Source: Bryobacterales bacterium
GTDB lineage: Bacteria; Acidobacteriota; Terriglobia; Bryobacterales; Bryobacteraceae
Direction: 5' to 3'
Assembly: GCA_016789785.1 (NCBI GenBank)
Contig: JAEUQE010000002.1
Span: 1 to 64,000 of the forward strand
DNA: 64,000 nucleotides
Part shown: positions 60,894 to 64,000 of the stretch, piece by piece
How positions within the stretch are numbered: the first letter of the stretch is position 1
Layout: each line of letters starts with the position of its first letter
Position numbers and translations under genes: made by a program
The notes under the pieces: generated by a model
Databases searched by the model: none
Told to the model about the DNA's origin: nothing
Seen by the model: only the letters and a program-made list of their open reading frames with translations

Positions 60894-63800
60894 ATGGTGA
60901 ACCATGTGTTGGGTCTCTTGATCCTCCTCTTTTCCGCCCAGTTTGCCTTTTCGCAGGCAGTCAATGGCACGCTTGTCGGCACGGTTTCCGACTCGTCGGG
61001 CGCCTTGGTGGCCAATGCAAAAGTCACGCTGGTCGCAACGCAAACGGGCATTTCTCAAACCGCGCAAACCAATCAAAGCGGGAATTACTCGTTCCCGAAT
61101 CTTCAACCTGGACTCTATCGCGTAGAGGTGGAGATCACGGGGTTCCGCAAGGCGATTCGTGATCAGATCGACGTGCTGGTGAACTCGACCGCACGCGCGG
61201 ACCTTACGTTGCAGCCTGGCCAGATCAACGAGTCGATCACGGTTGCCGCGGAAGCCGCCGTGCTTCAGACCGACCGGTCGGACACCGGACGCAAGATCGA
61301 AACCAAGACGCTCGCGGACATGCCGCTTGCTTACAACCGCAACTTCCAAAATCTGGTAAATCTGGTGCCGGGCGCCACGCGGTCTTTCCGCCCGCACTCG
61401 GAGTTCTTCAACGTGCAGGATTCGCTCTCCACCCGCGTGAACGGGCAGAGCCGCCTGTCGAACAACGTGCAATTGGAGGGCGTCGACAACAATCACCGCA
61501 CGGGCTTGCTTACCGCGATGATCCCGTCGATTGAGGCTCTGCAAACCGTCGACGTCACGACATCGAACTACGAGGCGGAGTTGGGGCGTGCAGGCGGCGC
61601 TGTGATGAACGTGAACTTCAAGTCCGGGACCAACGATCTTCACGGCAGCGTGTACCACTTCAACCGCGTGAGCCGTTTGGCGGCACGTCCGTTCTTTGCC
61701 AACTCGAAGCCGGTCACCACGGTGAACAACTTCGGCTTCACCCTCGGTGGACCGATCGTGAAGAACAAGATCTTCTACTTCGCGAACTATCAGGGCATTC
61801 GCGACCGCCGCGGTGACTTCCATCAGGCCACGATTCCGATGATGGCGTTCCGGCAGGGCAACCTGAATTGGTCGCGCGGCACCGACATCTACGATCCCGC
61901 AACGGGCAGCGCGGATGGCACCAATCGCACACCGTTCGCGAACCGCACCATCCCCACCAGCCGCATCAGTCCGATCGCACGCCGGATTCTCGAGTTGATT
62001 CCCGCGCCCGTGAACAGCGCGGAGTTGCAGAACTTCCAGACGTCCACGGTACGCCAGAAGGACACGAACGGCGGGGACATCAAAGTCGACTGGCAGCTCA
62101 CCGACAAGGATCGCGTGAGCATTCGTTATTCGAGGCAGGATTCTGAGATTTTCGATCCTCCGATCTATGGTGTTCGTGGCGGCGGCATTCGTGATTTCGC
62201 AGGTACAGGCATCCAGCGGGCGACCAACGGGGCGATCAACTATACGCGTGTATGGTCGCCGTCACTGGTGACCGAAGTGCGCACGGGCATCATGTACTAT
62301 CGCAACGACGCGCAGAACGCGGATATCAATCTGAAGACCTCCGAAGAGCTGGGGATTCCGGGTGTCAACGTCTCCGACTTCACGGGCGGCATCAGCAACA
62401 TTCAGATCAATGGCTTTTCGAATCCCGTTGTCGGCTACTCGGCCAGTCTCCCATGGGAGCGCGGTGAAACCAACTTGAACTTCATCGTCAACAACACGAA
62501 GATCATTGGCAACCACACGATCAAATTCGGCGTCGACTACCGGCGCAATCGCGATGAACTGCTGCAGAACCAGACGTTCAATCCTCGCGGCCGCTTCAAC
62601 TTCCGTGAAGGTACCACCATACTTGCGGTGCGCAACGCAGCCGGTCAGTTGGCCACTGGTTCCCCGCAGAGCTTCGCGAATTCGTTCGCGAGTTTCCTCC
62701 TGGATGCGCCGAATGAACTGGGCCGCGACCTGCCGCTCATCTTCCCGACATTCCTGCAGAACCCGTTTTTCAGCTATGTGCAGGACAAATGGCAGGTGAG
62801 CCAGAAGCTGACAGTCGACATCGGCGTGCGGCATGAGCTGTGGCCGCCGCCGCTGCCGCGAGTTCGCGGCGGGTTCTCGAACTTCATTCCGTTCACGAAC
62901 TCCCTGGAAGTGGCGGGCGTCGGGAACATCCCGATGAATCTGGGCCGCAAGACCTACTGGACGAGTTTCGCGCCGCGCTTCGGTATGGCCTACCGGTTCA
63001 ATGAAAAGACTGTGTTCCGCGGTGGATACGGAATCAGTTGGGTGCCGCTGGCCGACAATGGCTACGCGTTCAACTTCCCCGTTCGCGAGAACAATTCGTT
63101 CCAGGCGGCAAGCGCGTTCGTGACCGCGGGCTCCATGCGCGAAGGGTTCCCGGCGTTCCGTCCGTTCCCGGTTCCTTCAAGCGGCATCATCAATCCGGCG
63201 CCGGCATCGGTCTTCAACTACATCCGGCCGGATGTGCGCGAGGCTTACGTGCAGAGCTGGAATATCGCGGTTCAACGCCAGTTGCCTCGTAGTCTCGTGT
63301 TTGAAGTGGCGTACGTCGGCAACAAGGGCACGGGCATCACGGGAGTGGAGAACATGAACCCCGGGTTGTCCATCGGCGACGGCGCCAACGGACAACCGTT
63401 CAACCGTCTGTTCGGACGCCGCGATGCGATCAACAACATCTACTTCGGCACGAACTCGAATTACCACTCGATGCAGGTGAAGTTGGATCGCCGCTTCTCG
63501 AATGGCTTCGCGCTCACCACCGCCTACACATGGGCCAAAGCGATTGACTCCATCGGCGCCGACAACGGAGGGTTTCGCTACTACATCAACCCTTCGCGCA
63601 ATCGCGGACGCGCGGATGGAGACGTCCGTCACGTGTTTGTCCAGAGTTACATCTACGAACTGCCGTTCGGCAAGGGCAAGCAGATGCTGACATCGGGACC
63701 AGCGGCGTGGATCGCGGGTGGCTGGCAGTTGAACGGCGTTCTCACCGCGCAGACCGGCGGCCCGTTCAATCTCGGGGTGCCGGGCGGCATTGTGAATGCA

Positions 63801-64000
63801 CCAGGCAATTCGAATGACCCGAATCTCGTCGGCGCGTATCGCGTCACGAAAGGCGTGGGCACGCACACCACATGGTTTGATCCATCGGCGTTCGCACAGC
63901 CCGCGGCAGGAACGTTCGGAACAGTAGGACGCAACACGTTTACGGGTCCGGGGCTGTTCAACCTGGATGCGTCTCTATTCCGCAAGTTTGCCATCACGGA
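60894..64000 (+). CDS. TonB-dependent receptor, Oar-like, cut by the window edge
   Basis: At least 1035 codons are open with no stop before the window ends, so the 3' end is missing. The start ATG (MVNHVLGLLILLFSAQFAFS) is preceded by AAAGGGG and gives a clear signal peptide. Residues about 22-105 are the regulatory domain (GTLVGTVSDSSGALVANAKV). The plug covers about 110-235, with NRNFQNLVNLVPGATRSFRP and NYEAELGRAGGAVMNVNFKS. The barrel region is collinear with the other four receptors, up to FNLDASLFRKFAIT near the edge, which in relatives lies some 40-60 residues before the C-terminus. It is divergent from the DUF1080-like protein across 129 bp with a TATATT at 60854 but no good -35 box. 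Confidence 0.92.
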   Translation, partial: MVNHVLGLLILLFSAQFAFSQAVNGTLVGTVSDSSGALVANAKVTLVATQTGISQTAQTNQSGNYSFPNLQPGLYRVEVEITGFRKAIRDQIDVLVNSTARADLTLQPGQINESITVAAEAAVLQTDRSDTGRKIETKTLADMPLAYNRNFQNLVNLVPGATRSFRPHSEFFNVQDSLSTRVNGQSRLSNNVQLEGVDNNHRTGLLTAMIPSIEALQTVDVTTSNYEAELGRAGGAVMNVNFKSGTNDLHGSVYHFNRVSRLAARPFFANSKPVTTVNNFGFTLGGPIVKNKIFYFANYQGIRDRRGDFHQATIPMMAFRQGNLNWSRGTDIYDPATGSADGTNRTPFANRTIPTSRISPIARRILELIPAPVNSAELQNFQTSTVRQKDTNGGDIKVDWQLTDKDRVSIRYSRQDSEIFDPPIYGVRGGGIRDFAGTGIQRATNGAINYTRVWSPSLVTEVRTGIMYYRNDAQNADINLKTSEELGIPGVNVSDFTGGISNIQINGFSNPVVGYSASLPWERGETNLNFIVNNTKIIGNHTIKFGVDYRRNRDELLQNQTFNPRGRFNFREGTTILAVRNAAGQLATGSPQSFANSFASFLLDAPNELGRDLPLIFPTFLQNPFFSYVQDKWQVSQKLTVDIGVRHELWPPPLPRVRGGFSNFIPFTNSLEVAGVGNIPMNLGRKTYWTSFAPRFGMAYRFNEKTVFRGGYGISWVPLADNGYAFNFPVRENNSFQAASAFVTAGSMREGFPAFRPFPVPSSGIINPAPASVFNYIRPDVREAYVQSWNIAVQRQLPRSLVFEVAYVGNKGTGITGVENMNPGLSIGDGANGQPFNRLFGRRDAINNIYFGTNSNYHSMQVKLDRRFSNGFALTTAYTWAKAIDSIGADNGGFRYYINPSRNRGRADGDVRHVFVQSYIYELPFGKGKQMLTSGPAAWIAGGWQLNGVLTAQTGGPFNLGVPGGIVNAPGNSNDPNLVGAYRVTKGVGTHTTWFDPSAFAQPAAGTFGTVGRNTFTGPGLFNLDASLFRKFAIT

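Noticed and set aside
60765..61823. N-terminal extension of the DUF1080-like protein
   Set aside because: It is antisense to the last receptor and low-complexity; the ATG at 60764 gives a signal peptide.

Overview
This window looks like chromosomal DNA from an Acidobacteriota bacterium of the Solibacter/Bryobacter (Bryobacterales) type. That is an inference from gene content. The DNA is GC-rich. It carries five very large Oar-like TonB-dependent receptors with an N-terminal carboxypeptidase-regulatory domain, two ADOP-type permeases each preceded by a PadR regulator, secreted BACON/SLH/PPC-repeat proteins, and many Tat- or Sec-exported sugar-related enzymes. No rRNA, tRNA, CRISPR array, phage or recognisable insertion sequence was seen. 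The GC bias opens long antisense reading frames everywhere, and these were ignored.

Layout. 0.1-7.1 kb: an exported two-domain VOC protein, a receptor, an exported sulfatase and, divergent from it, an exported SelA-like PLP enzyme. 7.1-11.1 kb (minus strand): a small helical protein, an NCS1-type permease translationally coupled to a 54-residue membrane protein, and a Schlafen AlbA_2-type ATPase with a repeat-rich tail. 11.2-21.8 kb (minus): a receptor, a small secreted protein, a lysyl-endopeptidase-like protease with seven PPC-like domains, and an InlB-like/BACON/SLH surface protein. The small protein is a free-standing paralogue of the protease's N-terminal module. 21.8-26.2 kb: an IclR regulator divergent from a third receptor, with a palindrome between them.

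26.4-34.5 kb: an exported Gfo/Idh/MocA oxidoreductase divergent from a tight five-gene run (ThuA domain, second Gfo/Idh/MocA, HEAT repeats, discoidin-like, Agl23/TIGR03663-like membrane protein) with two ATGA overlaps. 34.5-43.3 kb (minus): DUF1963 overlapping phosphopentomutase (deoB), then APC permease-UspA fusion, catalytic M16 peptidase, mtaB and non-catalytic M16 partner in one probable operon. 43.3-48.5 kb: CCA-adding enzyme, a 46-residue membrane protein found by reading the gap, a hairpin-dense spacer and the fourth receptor. 48.7-53.6 kb: a propeller/BACON protein with three C-terminal repeats and an FkbM methyltransferase. 53.6-59.9 kb: two PadR-ADOP modules in tandem. 60.0-64.0 kb: a secreted sugar-hydrolase-like (DUF1080-type) protein divergent from a fifth receptor that runs off the window.

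Taken together, the genes suggest a heterotrophic cell that samples large extracellular substrates. Outer-membrane receptors and periplasmic Tat-exported enzymes (sulfatase, oxidoreductases, ThuA, DUF1080) would handle polymer-derived sugars. Two-subunit M16 peptidase and inner-membrane permeases would handle peptides and nucleobases. The most unusual non-coding signal is a dispersed triple-hairpin element, present in two copies (44.9-45.0 and 52.5-52.6 kb) with a compensatory base change in one stem and a likely degenerate third piece at 36.8 kb. Each copy lies just past the stop codon of a minus-strand gene.
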